From Albifimbria verrucaria (lineage: Eukaryota > Ascomycota > Sordariomycetes > Hypocreales > Stachybotryaceae): a stretch of 64,000 nt of DNA. A program made the position numbers and the translations under genes. The notes beneath the pieces were generated by a model. That model ran no database searches and was not told where the DNA came from. It saw nothing but the letters and a program-made list of their open reading frames with translations. The stretch spans positions 4,774,001 to 4,838,000 of the forward strand of contig JAHREC010000013.1 in assembly GCA_020081605.1 (NCBI GenBank), given 5' to 3'. Positions 49,040 to 62,700 of this stretch are shown piece by piece. Position 1 is the first letter of the stretch. Each line of letters starts with the position of its first letter.

Positions 49040-52000
49040 ATGGACGGCCCAGCGACCCTCGTGTCTAACGACTTGCTCGAACCCGCTCCGCCCCCACGTC
49101 TCTACGAACGACTACGCCAGATAGCCGGATACGTCTGGGACGAGAACAGACCGCCGTTCCATTCCTCCTATGATTCCTGGTGAGTGACTGCGTTGAACGG
49201 ATTGGATCATCGGCGTGTTCGCGCGCGCTTCTGCTGTTGCTTGGATGCTGAACGACCATCACATTACAGGCACGTTTTCGGTACTCGGTTCGTCACTCCG
49301 ACTTCCTCCGTGGCAAGCGCTACACACAATGCTGCCCACTCTGAAGCCATTGCAAGGCTCCAATCCGGCCGGCCATCTCCATCCGAGCACACGGCATCGT
49401 ATACTAGCAGCGATAGCTTTGCAACCACTACGACATCTACCCCGGCCACGCAGTCGCACTCCCTATCCAACTCCTCGCTGAGCGACGTCCAACCTGTCGA
49501 AGAGTCGGTCGTCGCTAAGATCTCATTTCATGCCGTGCGTGAAGAGCGGGCATTTCACATCGCCAAGAGCTGCATACACAATGGCGACCCCAACGGTGAC
49601 CACATTGTGAAGCCACTCGATCTTATCCGACTACCTCCTGTCCCCGGCGACCGTGGTGTTATGATTGTCGCCATATACCAAGATCCTGGTCGCAACTATC
49701 TGTCCGAGATACTCGACCTAGGCCCAGCCTATTACCAAGCCCGGAAACAGGGGATTCGTTCGTCACATATCGGAATGATGCTTTCAAGCTAGGGGACCTA
49801 TTAGCTTGGAGAACTTCCTCGATTTCGCCATAGGTGCAGCTCAGTGCCTAGAAATTCTTCACCATGACCAAGGGATGATTCATGGCGAAATCCGTGGCGA
49901 TGCCTTCCACTTTAACCTCGACGAAAACAAGGTCAGAGTCGTATCATTCGGCTCGGGTATACGCTCGTTCGAGCATGGCTTGACGAGCACTGGCTGGTCT
50001 ACTCTTTCGAAGGAACTCGGTTCCAAAACAAGCTTCTCTACATTAGCCCTGAACAAACGGGACGCATGCCCGCAGAACCCGACAGTCGGACTGATATCTA
50101 CTCCGTTGGTGTACTCTTCTGGACTCTTTTAACCCAGCAACCTGTATTTGAGGGCGAAACACCGCTCGATATCGTGCAAGGTGTTCTCGGTCGCAGAATA
50201 CCGAATGTCTCGACAGTGAGGATGGACATACCAGACGTGATCGGACGCATCATTCAGAAATGTACTGTCAAAAATATTGCCGACCGTTACCACTCAGCAA
50301 GCGGTCTCCGCTATGACCTTGTCCAGGTTCAGAAATTCCTTGGAGATGGTGACTGGCAGGCTCTTAAAGAGTGGAAGATCGGTACCAAGGATGTGTCATC
50401 TTTCTTCATGCTCCCGACATTGATGATTGGGCGGCAAAAGGAGAGAAGTGATTTAATCAGGGTGATCGATCGCGTAGCAAAGAGTCACTCTATGAACGGG
50501 AAAGGCGCAAGCAACCGGTTCTCCGATGCATCCAGTCTCTCCAATGAAGTCGTCGCCATGGACGATTTGTCTAGTGAAGGGGCGAGCTCGGTTGAAGGGA
50601 CGAATCGCCGGAGCGGCTCCTTCACACATTCTGATGCGAAACAGGTCAGAAGCAGCTTCCACCCATCTGTATTATCAGACACACAAACGATATCTAATGA
50701 GACTGCTTCATCATCGCACTCTGGACCATATCAACGAGGGTCTCGCCCTTGGGAGCGGCATCAATCTGTATCTTTGGAGACTCGAAGTCTCGTAGACAGT
50801 ATGGGCACAGATGGTAACGGAAATCGGTCCAGCATGGTTGAATCATCAGCATCGAGCCTCTCTAGACAACTGGGATCGGCCAAGTTCAGACGCAGAGGGC
50901 ACTGTGAAATCGTCACAATCGAAGGTGCAGGAGGCTTAGGCAAGAGTCTGTTGGTGCAGACTGTCTTGACAGAAGCTCGTCGTCGAGGATACTGCGCTAC
51001 CGCCAAGTTTGACACCGCAAGAAGGGTAGCATTCGGGCCATTGCTGAAGCTTTTATCTTCACTGTTCAAGCAGGTCTGGGGCGAGAGAAACACCGAAACA
51101 CCTTTTCACCAAGGTCTGAAGCAGTACATTCGTCCTGTTTGGCCCATGCTTCATCGTGTTCTAGGGCTACCTGAATTTCTCCTCGGCGCACCTGATCTCC
51201 AAATTGGCCGATCTATTTCCACATCTCAAGGGCCACCCTTCGCCTTGGCTCCTCGCACTCATGGCCGATCTAGCATGATACGCCGCGGCTCATCTCCCGG
51301 GAGCTCCCCAGCGCCTCTTATCCGAAACCCAAGCATTACCTCTCAAACTCCGCAAGACTTTCTTCGTGCCGGTTCATCTACCAAGAGCATGCGCCTGATG
51401 AACACGTTCCTGGACGTGCTTCGGGTGTTTACTTCTCATAAATTCATTTGCTTTTGTCTGGATGATCTTCATTTTGCAGATGACGAGTCTTTGGAGCTGA
51501 TTTCGCAGATAATCAATGCTCGCATGAGGATGGTTGTCATTGTAACTTACCGGCCCGAAGAGCTTTCTCCCGAGAAAGTCCAGAGCATTATCCACCCGCC
51601 CGATTCCGATGGTACGAACAGCATTAACAGACCAAAGAGTGTAGCTTCTGGGGCTGACGAGTCGCTAGACTTTATTCAGAATCGGGCGCCAATGGTTACT
51701 CGGATATGCTTGACACCATTAAGTGAAGACGACATTATCCAGTATGTTTCGACTACCCTCTCTAAGCCAAGAGACGAAATCTTGCCACTCGCGCTTGTCC
51801 TTCAGTCCAAAACCGCAGGTAACCCTTTTTACATGAGGGAAATGCTCAGCGCCTGTCACCGCAGGAAGTGCATCTGGTATGACTACCGAGATAGCCAGTG
51901 GCATTACGACTTGGATCGACTTTTTGAGCAGTTTCAAGGTGGCGAAGATTATGATGTCCTCGACACAAGCTTCATTACACGCCGACTGGGCGAACTACAA

Positions 52001-55000
52001 CCCGCAACTCGAGCTCTTCTCGCCTGGGCCTCGCTTCTTGGCAGTTCTTTCTCCTTCGAGCTCATCTGCCGGCTGATGAGCGGAGAATTTGAATATGAAG
52101 ACGAAGAGTGGCTGGCTTGCAGTCCCAACGTACGCAAAGGGCCATACACGGAAGGGGATACGATTGCAGGATTACAGGCGGCTATCCAGGCTTATATTAT
52201 AATCCCTGGTGAGACTGATGATAGGTTCCGGTTCGCCCACGATCGATACATACAGGCGTCAGCCGGTTTGCAAGAATGCAATGCCAAGAAAATGCATTTT
52301 ATAATCGCGCAAACGCTCCTAAAGTACTATGCGGCAGAAGCCAGACAGAAAGACAGCACCGCATCGCACATATGCGAGGCTGTGGACATTATCAAACGAC
52401 GTGTGCCTTTGCGGAGACACTTCCGGAAGCTGCTTATCGACTGCGCACAGTCCGCCACAGAGAACAGTGCGAGACCGACTGCTGCCAAATACTATACCAC
52501 AGCCCTCAAACTACTACAGGATAATCCATGGAATGACGGGGAGGATGTATCTTACGAGGAGACCATGCAATTATACCTCCGCTCTGCCGAATGCTTCCTC
52601 TTCACAGGCCAGCATGGACCCGCAAATGAGTTTCTTTCCAACATTTTCGCTAATGCAAAACACCCAGCGATAAAGCCCCAGCATATGTCCTTCAGTCAAG
52701 GATATATGCGCAAACCGGTGACGCTGAGCTAGCTCTGACGTCGTTGAAAGAGTGTCTCAATGTTCTCGGAGTTGTCTTAGACGAGAACCCTACATACGAA
52801 AAATGTGACGACAAGTTCGAGAAGCTCTCTGTGCAAATACAAACCCTTGAGCCTTCAGACATCATGAACCCCAAACCTAGCGCTGACCCTACCATAGCAT
52901 CAATTGGGGCTGTATTATCAGAGACAGCGGCTGCAGCCTGGTGGAGTGATTGCCTTCGGTTTTATCACCTTACCCTCGTAATGGTCGAAATGCACCTAAA
53001 CTATGGTGCTTTCCCTCATTCTGGACTGGGCTTCATTTTCCTTGGTGCCATTGCTCTGGGGCGGTTCAACATGGTCGAATTCACGACTAAACTGGGAGAA
53101 ACCGCTCAGGACTTACTCTACCAGAGCCGAGATCCATTCTCCATGGCTCGAGGACTTACGCTGTATTCATTTTTTATTGGACATATCTATAGTCCTATGT
53201 CGGCGCAGGTGTCCATGATGGAGGACGCAATCGAATATGCCTCTGTGTCCGGAGACAGGATGCTGACCATCCTCAGCTACGGGTTATCTGCAGAGGTCAA
53301 GTTTTTCGCCAGTGAAAACTATGCAGACCTTGAAGCACTCTGCCAATATGGTTGCGAGGAAATTCCTAACTGGTATCTTGATACGAGAGGAGGTGCGATA
53401 TTGATTGGGATACGGCAACTGTGTCGTGCTGCCCAAGGCAAAACCAACTACCACGATCCACTTCAGATTTTGTCCGATGAGCAACACAACTCTGCATCGT
53501 ATAAAAAGTGGTTACTCGGCCGTATCCACCAGAGCAACAGATCCTTGCTGAGATATGAAGGTCTAGAGCTTGTCATCCTCTTCCTCTTTGGTCATTTCGA
53601 ACAAGCTGTGGAAATTGGGAAACGATGCATTGACAATGTTGAGTTGCTATGGTCGGCACGAAGCAAGATGTTCATCCTCCTCTTCTATGGACTAGCATTA
53701 ACTGGCCAACTACTACGTCGTTTACAGGATCCCCGCACCAGTTCAGAGGATTTCTCTGCCGATATCCAATCGGTCGTAGAGGAATTACGAGGATTTGTAA
53801 AAAAATACAGGAATGGGAAGTCGTTTATCCTGTCAATTACAAAACCTGGTCAAATCTTCTTGAAGCCCAAATTGCCGAGCTATCGAATGACCACGGAGAG
53901 GCAATCCGCTATTACGAAGAGGCTCTCGATCATGCGGCAGAGCACAACTTCGTGTTTGAAGAGGCATTGGGTAATTATCTAATGGCTGGTTTCTTCATCC
54001 GACGCAAGTCACGCAGATCCGCTCGCTCAGCTCTCTTGGATGCTGTGGGCTTGTACCGCCAACTCTCTGCTACTGGCATCGCCAAGGCCATTGAAGACGA
54101 GCACAGCTTACTGCTGTACGGGCCTACTCGTAACCACCGGACAACAGATGCTGGTGTCCAGACGGATTTTGTTGCAGATACTACCACTGTGCCATATCGC
54201 CCTGTTGATGGTGATGACGGCGACGAGCTGGCGCAGATGGGCCCAAAAACCATGACAGAGCTCAAGGGCGACCGCATAGGTGCTTGGCGAGGATCCATGA
54301 ATATGCAGCCTGAGGCTGGGGCTGGTCTTCCTGCGCTCGATATGATCGATTTGCATGCTATTCTCGTCTCTTCCCAGGTAATATCGTCTGTACTCCAAGT
54401 TGACGAGTTGCTCAAGACGATGTGCGACGTTATCCTACAGACTTGCGGCGGCTCTGCTAGTCTCGCAGCAATTGTAATTCAAGAAACAAATGCGGACCAT
54501 TGGTGTGTGGCTGCCAGCGGTGACCCGGAGAAGGGTGCCTCAGCACATAATCCGGGCTTGCCTTTGTCGGGCACTTCCCTCATTGCGGAGAACGTTATAC
54601 TGTACACCACGCGCTTTTTGGAATCCGTTTTCATCCCGGACTTGCTTTTGGACGAAAGATTTGGCAACGTTAGCGACTCCTGGTTGCAGCGGAACCCTCT
54701 GGGGAAGGCGATCATCGCAATCCCGATTTCTCATGGCACGAAGCCATTGCTGGGTGTCCTGTACCTCGAAGGCGAGCCCGGGTCATTTACTGATCGCAAT
54801 GTAACCGTGCTGCAACTATTGGTCAACCAGATCGGTATCAGTTATTCGAACGCACTGGCTATGAAAAATGTCGAGAAAATTTCTGCAGAGAACCGTTCTA
54901 TGGTTACAGTCCAAAAGAGGGCTCTAGCTAAGGCCCTAGAAGCCGAGACAAAGGCGAAGGATGCTGAAGCTGAAGCTAAGCGAAATGTAAAGCTTGCAGA

Positions 55001-56778
55001 AGAGGCTGCAAAGGCCAAGGCGATTTTCCTTGCGAATGTCTCCCACGAACTTCGCACCCCGCTCAACGGTGTCATCGGTAACTCGGAGCTATTAAGAGAC
55101 AGCAATCTTAACAAAGATCAGCTCGAGATGGCTGACTCCATTCGCGTCTCTGCTGATTTGTTACTCACCGTCATTAACGACATCCTAGACTTCTCCAAAA
55201 TGGAGGCTGACAAGATGAAACTTTACATAATAGCCTTCAACCCCGAAGAGATGGTTCGCGAGGTTGTACGTGCTGTATCGTATAGTAACCGAGAGAAGAC
55301 GTCAAAGAAAAATGTCAAGATTGTCCAGGATATCAACCTACCTCCTATGCTGATCTATGGCGACCCCATCCGTCTGCATCAAGTTCTTGGTAATTTGATT
55401 GGAAACAGTCTCAAATTCACCGAAGATGGTTCTATTACAATTGGTGCACGACTTGATAAAGAGACAGAAGAGCATGCTACCCTAACCTTCTGGGTACGGG
55501 ACACTGGCATAGGCATACCTCCGCAACAGTTAGCGAAGCTGTTCCAACCATTTAGCCAAGCGGATGCAAGCACGGCAAGAAAGTACGGTGGCAGCGGCTT
55601 GGGCCTAAGCATTTGCAAGTCACTCATTGAGATCATGATGAAGGGCAAAATCCAACTAGAGAGCGAAGAGACAGTCGGGACAACCGCTTGGTTTACTGTG
55701 ACGTTTGAGAAGGCCAAGTCAGATGTTGCCGCCGGCGACGTTCAGTCAAAGTCACCTCCACCAATCGATCGCTATTCTCTTCCAGCGCCTTCAGATCAAA
55801 TTGTATCTGCAAACTCGTACTTGGATCTCTCTGAGATTCCAAAGGAAGATATACGTATCTGTGTTGCCGAGGACAACCCCATCAATCAAAAGATTGCTAT
55901 TCAGTATGTCCAGCGGCTCGGATACCCCAATGTTAGCGCATATGAGAATGGCATGAAGGCAGTCGAAGGCCTCCGGCAAAAGGCGAAGGAAGGCAAGCCA
56001 TACCATGTCGTACTCATGGATGTACAGATGCCCGTTCTGGACGGATATGAGGCTACGAAGCTCATTCGGAAAGATTCCATTGAGGCTGTGCGGAATATTT
56101 TGGTAATCGCAATGACGGCGTCCGCTATTCAGGGTGATAGAGAGAAGTGCTTGGCAGCTGGTATGAATGACTACTTGGCCAAGCCCGTTCGGTCTGAGGT
56201 GTTAAAGAGAAAACTCGACGCCTACCTGACCGTTCGTGTAAGTTCAGATTTATACTCAACCCATCTGAGCAATTAATGCTAACAACAAAAAGCCTGCTGC
56301 TACTCCAGATATTACGCAGTCAACGCCAATACCAATTGCTCTACCGCCACAGGCTCTGAATGGCGTTCGCAAGACACCAACATCAGAAGTAGCACCACCA
56401 TCACAACAAAGTACTAGCTCTACTAGCCCTCCTACATATCAAAATACAGCCAAGGACCCCATGGAGGAGGCTGCAGTCTTCAACAGACCTTTGGACTCAA
56501 TGAGCCTGGAAGCCAAGGATAGCCCACTTATGGCCATGCCTAATATTCAAGAAACATCACTCAAATCTGTTATTCCAGAACTCTCCACAAATAACAGAGC
56601 TTCAAGCGCCAGTTTGACGTCTAGTCGAACTTCTAGTGAAAACCGGTTCTCCGATACTGGCTCACCTGATACTTCGTCAGTGCAGTTGCAGAAGCGACCT
56701 CGCCGCAAGTTAACTAAGCATAAAATAAACAGCGATGTCACTATACAGGAGCAACAGCAACCGCTTTCACCCCGGTAG
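49040..56778 (+). CDS. class X hybrid histidine kinase with pseudokinase and AAA domains
   Basis: Phosphorelay sensor of the fungal Chk1/Mak type. Exons 49040-49179, 49270-56237, 56293-56778; about 2,530 residues. Order: Ser/Thr-rich start; protein-kinase-like domain (about 145-425) with IHGEIRGDAF in place of HRDLKPxN and VSFGSG in place of DFG, so probably inactive; ATPase domain with P-loop GAGGLGKSLLV (about 600) and Walker B ICFCLDDLHFADD; long helical repeat region; GAF domain (about 1735-1905); coiled coil; HisKA with NVSHELRTPLNGVIG (His about 1975); HATPase with N box NLIGNSLKF and G boxes DTGIGIPP and GGSGLGLSICK; receiver with AEDNPINQK, phospho-Asp in VLMDVQMPVLDG (about 2298) and Lys in LAKPVR; Ser-rich tail. 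Five apparent one-base losses: 49750-49753, 49797-49798, 50025-50028, near 52667 and 53799-53805. Confidence 0.93.
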
Positions 56779-59700
56779 TTGAGCGTGTATCGGTGGAAAG
56801 ACCTAGAGGAGTCTTGACCAAAAAGCACCTCCTCAACGATCAGCCAGTACGACAACTACAGAAGATGGCCAAAAGATAGAAAACACACCATTTGATACGA
56901 GGGCAGATGATGGACGCAAAAGCAGTAGCACATCGCAAGGTTCGACTTCTCTTAAGGACAGGCTTTTCCCGAGTTGATGCCAAAACTAAGTCGGGATGCC
57001 AACCCCTTTCATTTCAAAGGCACCCTTTTTCACCCTCGGCTACTTTCCTTCTTTTTACATTTTTTTCCTCTTGTTTTTGTTTCCTTCTATTCCCCTTTCA
57101 CGAATAAGCATGGTTGAATGGATGAATAGATGGCTACTCTAAGCGTTATTGGAACTCATTTTTCTGTATTAAACATGACCAGGAAGCGAATGTTGCGGAG
57201 TACATGATTATCCGCGCAACTCCTAAATTCTGATTCCCCCTGTCAGGAAGCATGGCTAGGAAATGAGAACAAGGAGGGTGGACTTGGGAAGACAGGTTTA
57301 GCATAGAACTTGTACCAGCGGTACGATCAAATATACGTCAGATCCGAGTATCGCTCGCAGATGATAGCATGTGAAGGATTGCTAGTTGACCAAGGAATAG
57401 GAACCGGGAAGCAACAACCGGCATCCGGTGCTGCCCGGCTCTGATACTTCGGTGTCATGTTCCAAGCCGACGGAGAAGATCCCTGTTAGCCAGGGTTGAA
57501 TCTGGAAAGCGAATAACGCCGGAAGGGCGAGACAAGATTCGACAATGTACGGTTGTTAGTGACCCAAATCCCAGTTGTGGAGTCTGTAAGAGAAGAATCC
57601 TTGGGTGTTGCAAGAAGGCGTGAGAGAACTAACCAACTCTCCGCGCTTGACTGGGCTAACGGACTAGATTCTCAAACAGAGGGCTCCTGGTTAGAACGGC
57701 GCAAATTTTAGTGGTTAGAAATCCTGGTCCTCAGGCGCTGAGGGTCCCAGTAATGCCAAGTGGTGCACGATTTAAGGTCTGTGGGGAGGGGCGCGGGTTC
57801 CTTCAGGAGTTCGGTGACAGGGACCAACGATAGGACGAGGTTGAGCCTCAGTTCTCTGGGAGGATCTTGCGACACGTTGTGAGGGAGCGGCATTTGAGCG
57901 CAATTCCTTCCAGACTGCACTATATCGGCTGCTGGCAAGGAGAAGGAGGAGGAGGAAGAGGAGGAGGCCAAGGGGTAAGTATTATCTTGTGGCTAATTGC
58001 AGCGCGTACGTTGATGATCCGGTTGGTAGCTTCGGACTTGGCCAGATTTTCTGACTCCGCTCACGTCCCAGGCGCAGACTCGAGTCGCTCTTTGGAGAAT
58101 CGTATGCATCGGTGCCAGGCTTGCTAGGAAGACAGCTTGGCTCCGGCCTAGGCCGGAACTAGATAAAGATCACCAACAGCTGCGGAGTTGACATGGGCCT
58201 CTAGGGAACGTTCTTTAAGGCGCAAGTGACTGGCTGGAGACTGTGGCTTTGAGGGCTGGGATGCTATGGAGATCCGCACGCCGGGACGCCACTATGGCAC
58301 GATTTCGACGTCTCGCCTTGCAGGCCAACCTCGGTCAGTATACGACATGCTTGGCCATGTATGGATATGGGGGCCTTTAGTCGTGGGGCGTGCCCTACAT
58401 ACAAGCCCGCCCAGAAGCGTTTAGTCGGAAGGCTTTGTTGACTCCATGACTAACGAATCTCTACGTTCTCACTATCCCGCCTCTTGACCGAGTTACATCG
58501 CGACCTCTGGCGTGATGGCTGGAGGCCGGCCGAGGGTGTGCGCTGGCCACACGTCCACAGCCAACCCCGGTCTTCTGTCCCGACTGGGGAGAGTACTGTA
58601 GCATCATGATGTCCATCCAGATCGACAGGCCCACGCGGAAGCATGCGCGACATGTCGACAGCCACAACTCGGTCCCGTGCGGGTGAACCTCAAACGTAGG
58701 ACTCATGGCAACAGCAAGGAAAACCCGATGGAAGGTCGCTGTAATGTAACCTGAAAGGTGGAGAGGTACAGGCTCGGGCTTGTGACGATGAAACACTGTT
58801 TACAGATTCGGAAGCAAATGCTGGGTATGATTCGGCATCAAGGTCAGCGTCGACTGCGATGTCGGAACGTATGCCAGAACGGCTGAGCTTTCTTACGCAT
58901 GTATGGGAAAATGCAAGGCAAGTCTAGCAGAGTCAATGTGTCATGACCAACCGTCCTGCTTCTTCCTAGATGCACACATCGTAGCAAGGCGTGCCGGGTG
59001 TGCAGGATCCGTGGCAGCACTGAAAGAGCTTGGAACACGGCCTTAGGACAAGTGTTACGATTTCATTTTCTCCGTGATGCACCACGTTGGTTTCACAAGA
59101 TTTGGGGCGCCATACCGATTGATTAAAGTCCGACTCTCGGCGAACCGCAGGTGGTTTATACCACCCCTAAGCAATCTTCAGCCCCAGAAAAGGCCCGTAA
59201 GGGGTGGTCCCTAAGGACATTTGCAGATTCGGGGTTGCGTAGCCGCGGCAATGGCTGCTCCATTTCGAAGTCTGGGCGAATCCCAAACATGTTGCTTTAG
59301 ATTAGGCAGTTGTCTTGTTGTGGCTGGGCAACAGGTCGCACACCAAACATGGGATATTGTATGCATGTTGACAGAGAACCAGTCCACGGAGCAAAATAAC
59401 TTGCCGAGCCATACAATGGATCAGATCAAGACTAAGCTTGCGTTTCACCTAGAAATGGTGGTCAACAAATTCTGAAAGGATCAAATGCTATCGCTTCTTG
59501 TTGGGACATGTTGAAATGAATAGATCCTCAACTTTGGGCAGTTCGTCGCTTCATATTTCGTGAGAAACGTGAAGAAGACCACGGAATCTCCAGATCTTGT
59601 ACCTAAAGCATCAGTATATAGCTGTGTTAAACGAGGACGAGTCACCGCATAGGTGTTACAGGTTCGGGTACACGCATGCATCCGTTCCTTTGTGACATAA

Positions 59701-62700
59701 ACCTCCGCTACTGTTGTAGCATCTCTAATATGCATGCGCCGAGGGCTGGTATGTTGACAGGCACAAATTCGAGATTGCATAGCACGAAGACAGCTGCGAA
59801 GAATCATGTCGACCACTCATGCCAATTGCAAAGGCGGCTGCGGAGCGGTTGTGTCTGGATCAAGCTCATGTCACTTTTATTACGTAGTTTCTAAGCTTGC
59901 TGGTCAACGATAACTGGACACGGCTTAGAGTTCGTAGAAACGTTAAATGTCAGAGCAAGCGCTTGGTTTTGGCTGCTGTAGGTCAAGTCCAGGCCAACAT
60001 GATTGCGGCTCAGAACTATGAAGAGAGGAGGGTGTCCTGTTCTGCCTGGTACCGAGTGTTCTGGTTCAAGCCACACAAGCAACCGGGGTCGAGACCGCCA
60101 CCAATCTTGGAGCTGGCTCATTTCCTAACATTGATGTTTCAGAAAGACTGATGGAACGGCAGCGGAACACGGCCCCATGCTAGGTCGTGCCGTTTCTGGG
60201 GCTACAACCGAGCAAACTTGTGGCAAGATGACCCTTCAGACTATACTCCTGGTTGTACGGGGCATCCAAACTACCGTGGTATCGGTTGAAGCTGGTTCAC
60301 AGGGCAGTCGGGCTTGGTCGATAGGTCTTCCAGACCCATCAACAATGAATTCGGTGGTTGATAGCCAAACGAAGGGCCGGTACCACTCAGGTCAACCTGG
60401 TTCCAGGGGCCACCACCAGGGAGGTGTATGCGTAACTGACGACATGGGTCTAGCAAGCCTTCTTCAGCCACATTCTTTCAATAGACTGCAAAATCATGTG
60501 TATAATCACGAGACAAGGCGAGAGCCGTTGGGGCTCGAACGGCCCCAGGCCAACACATGGATGTGGCACTTTCCCATGGGTCTTCCCATGGGCCAGCAGC
60601 CGTCTTTTGGGTGTGGTCAGCGGGACATAACATTGGACAGTTCAATTTGGTCGCTGTACTAGGCCACAAGGAACTCCGGCGTGGCATGCACGCCACGAGG
60701 GCTGCTATTGTAGCCATGTTGACGAGGCAAACCATCCTCAACTACGAAAAATGCGACTTTTGCATGGTTGAGATGAATTGAGCTCCCAACTAAACCCCGG
60801 AAGGTGGCGGTAGTGCACATGTGTGCGCGTGTCGACATACTAGACCGAGGCTAGTGTGGTAGACACGGACTTGAACGATATCCGCTCAGGAAGCGATGCT
60901 TAGTAGATGGATGAAGCAACGGAAACAAAACAGAGCCAATCCGTCCCAATCAGGAAGAAAAGGAGCGAGTTTTCTCGGTGTCGTGCCCTCGTCTGTTGGA
61001 TGCAGGATGACAACAAACTAGCAAGGATGAGGAAGGGCCCCGTCATTGTTTCAGATGGGCCCGATTTTGCAGCACGGATCGAGATGAGATGAGTAGTGGA
61101 GAGAGGGAGGGGTGGTTCAATTCGAGAAGAGATTGAGAGACGTCTGGCCGAAAACTGGTTAGGTGGGTTCAGTCAAGCCATACCATGGTTGCAGCAGCCA
61201 CCTTGCCAGCTTGATAACATGGCGCATGCTTGACATGGCAATTTAATGGCGGGGAGGCTAGTGGCGGCCCTTGTCTGTTGTTGCCGCTGGTTGGTGGTAT
61301 CGGCGGTGATGGTGATGATGATGGTTGATGGAGGCGGTTTAGGATGTCCTCGGTAGCAGGGACAGTCTGTGTGGGTTTGTTGGTCGCACGCTTAAGAGAG
61401 ACCAAGAGAGCTTTGCCTTGCACTGCCTTGTAGCAGAATTGAGTCCAACCTTGACGCTGCTTTCCTCATGGACCACGCTCAACCGGATTCGCCTTGCTGG
61501 CAACCTCAAATCAAAAGCAGTCCACAGCGGGGTGGAACGTTGCAGCTCCAATCTTGCTTGTACATTTGATGCACATGAGAGTGCATGAGTTATGTATGTC
61601 CAAGTGTAGATCACCGGGCAAGACGAGGAGAATGGGTGTATAGCAGAGCCGTTTGGTTGGAACGCCGCCGACGTGGGCAAGCACATATTTGGCTACCAGC
61701 AGATGTCGTACCCACGTCCAGGTTTATGAGTGGAAAAGCTTGCGAGCAGAAGCCACGTTGAAGCGCTGTGATTCGCACCCGGCCACTTGGCCGACGTCGA
61801 AAGGCCAGATATGTGAGTAGTGAGGGTTTCTTGTTGGTGGATGATTTCAGGCACAAGAGATACTGTAAGGAGCAAGACGTGAAATACAGCTGTAAAGCAT
61901 CCATCCCCATTGTTTTGGAGTTGGCCGAGGGGAAAAGCGACCTGGCTGGGCCATTTGCCCTACCTGCGTGATGTCCCAAACACGCCTTATTGGGCCTGTA
62001 ATGAAAGACGCTAACAATGAGCAGCCAACTCGGAGTGCCCTTCTGTAGGATAAGGTATAGTACACACCTCTACCTCACGCGAGGTTGAGGCAAGGCAAGG
62101 AGGCGATTCGCTTACCGCGAGCTAAGGTACGTGGCTATACCAGAAAACAAACGAATAAAACCCTCAACAGTGGGGTGCTAATGACAAAAGGTACGGAATA
62201 TTTCCCAAGTCAGGTAGGTCGGTACGTGCATCAGCCCTGCCTTAACCACATGGATATGGTTCATCATACTCTTTGAAACTTCGCCCTTCCAGGGTCCACG
62301 GTCAAAGACCGAGGTGGCCTGCTTTTGGTTGACGCGGAATGAACGGTGGAAGCGAGCCCGCGCGGTAAAGCAACCCTTGCTCCAGCCGAAGTACTGTAGG
62401 TCTAATGACCAGAATATGACCTAGTCAAATTGTCTGGTCGTCGTCGCTTCTCTTCCCTCTCTCCCCCTCCCTCCATGAGAGGTAAAGGCCCATCGACCCA
62501 GCAGTTCGCGAGCCAGGTGTTCGATACCAGATCCAGACTTGGACGGCTCAAGGGTGAATCGGGGGTTGGGCTGGGCTGGGAGGGTATCAGACAATTTACC
62601 ACCCGTCTGGATTTCCCCGGCATGGCATGGCATGGCACTGCGCTGGGTTTGGGTTTGGGACTAGGCCCCGAATGCAACCCACCCTCACGCACATCGCCGG

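Noticed and set aside
60530..60556. GGGGCTCGAACGGCCCC, tRNA-like or hairpin
   Set aside because: It is a short inverted repeat, but the loop and stem lengths do not fit a tRNA T-arm and no other arms are present.
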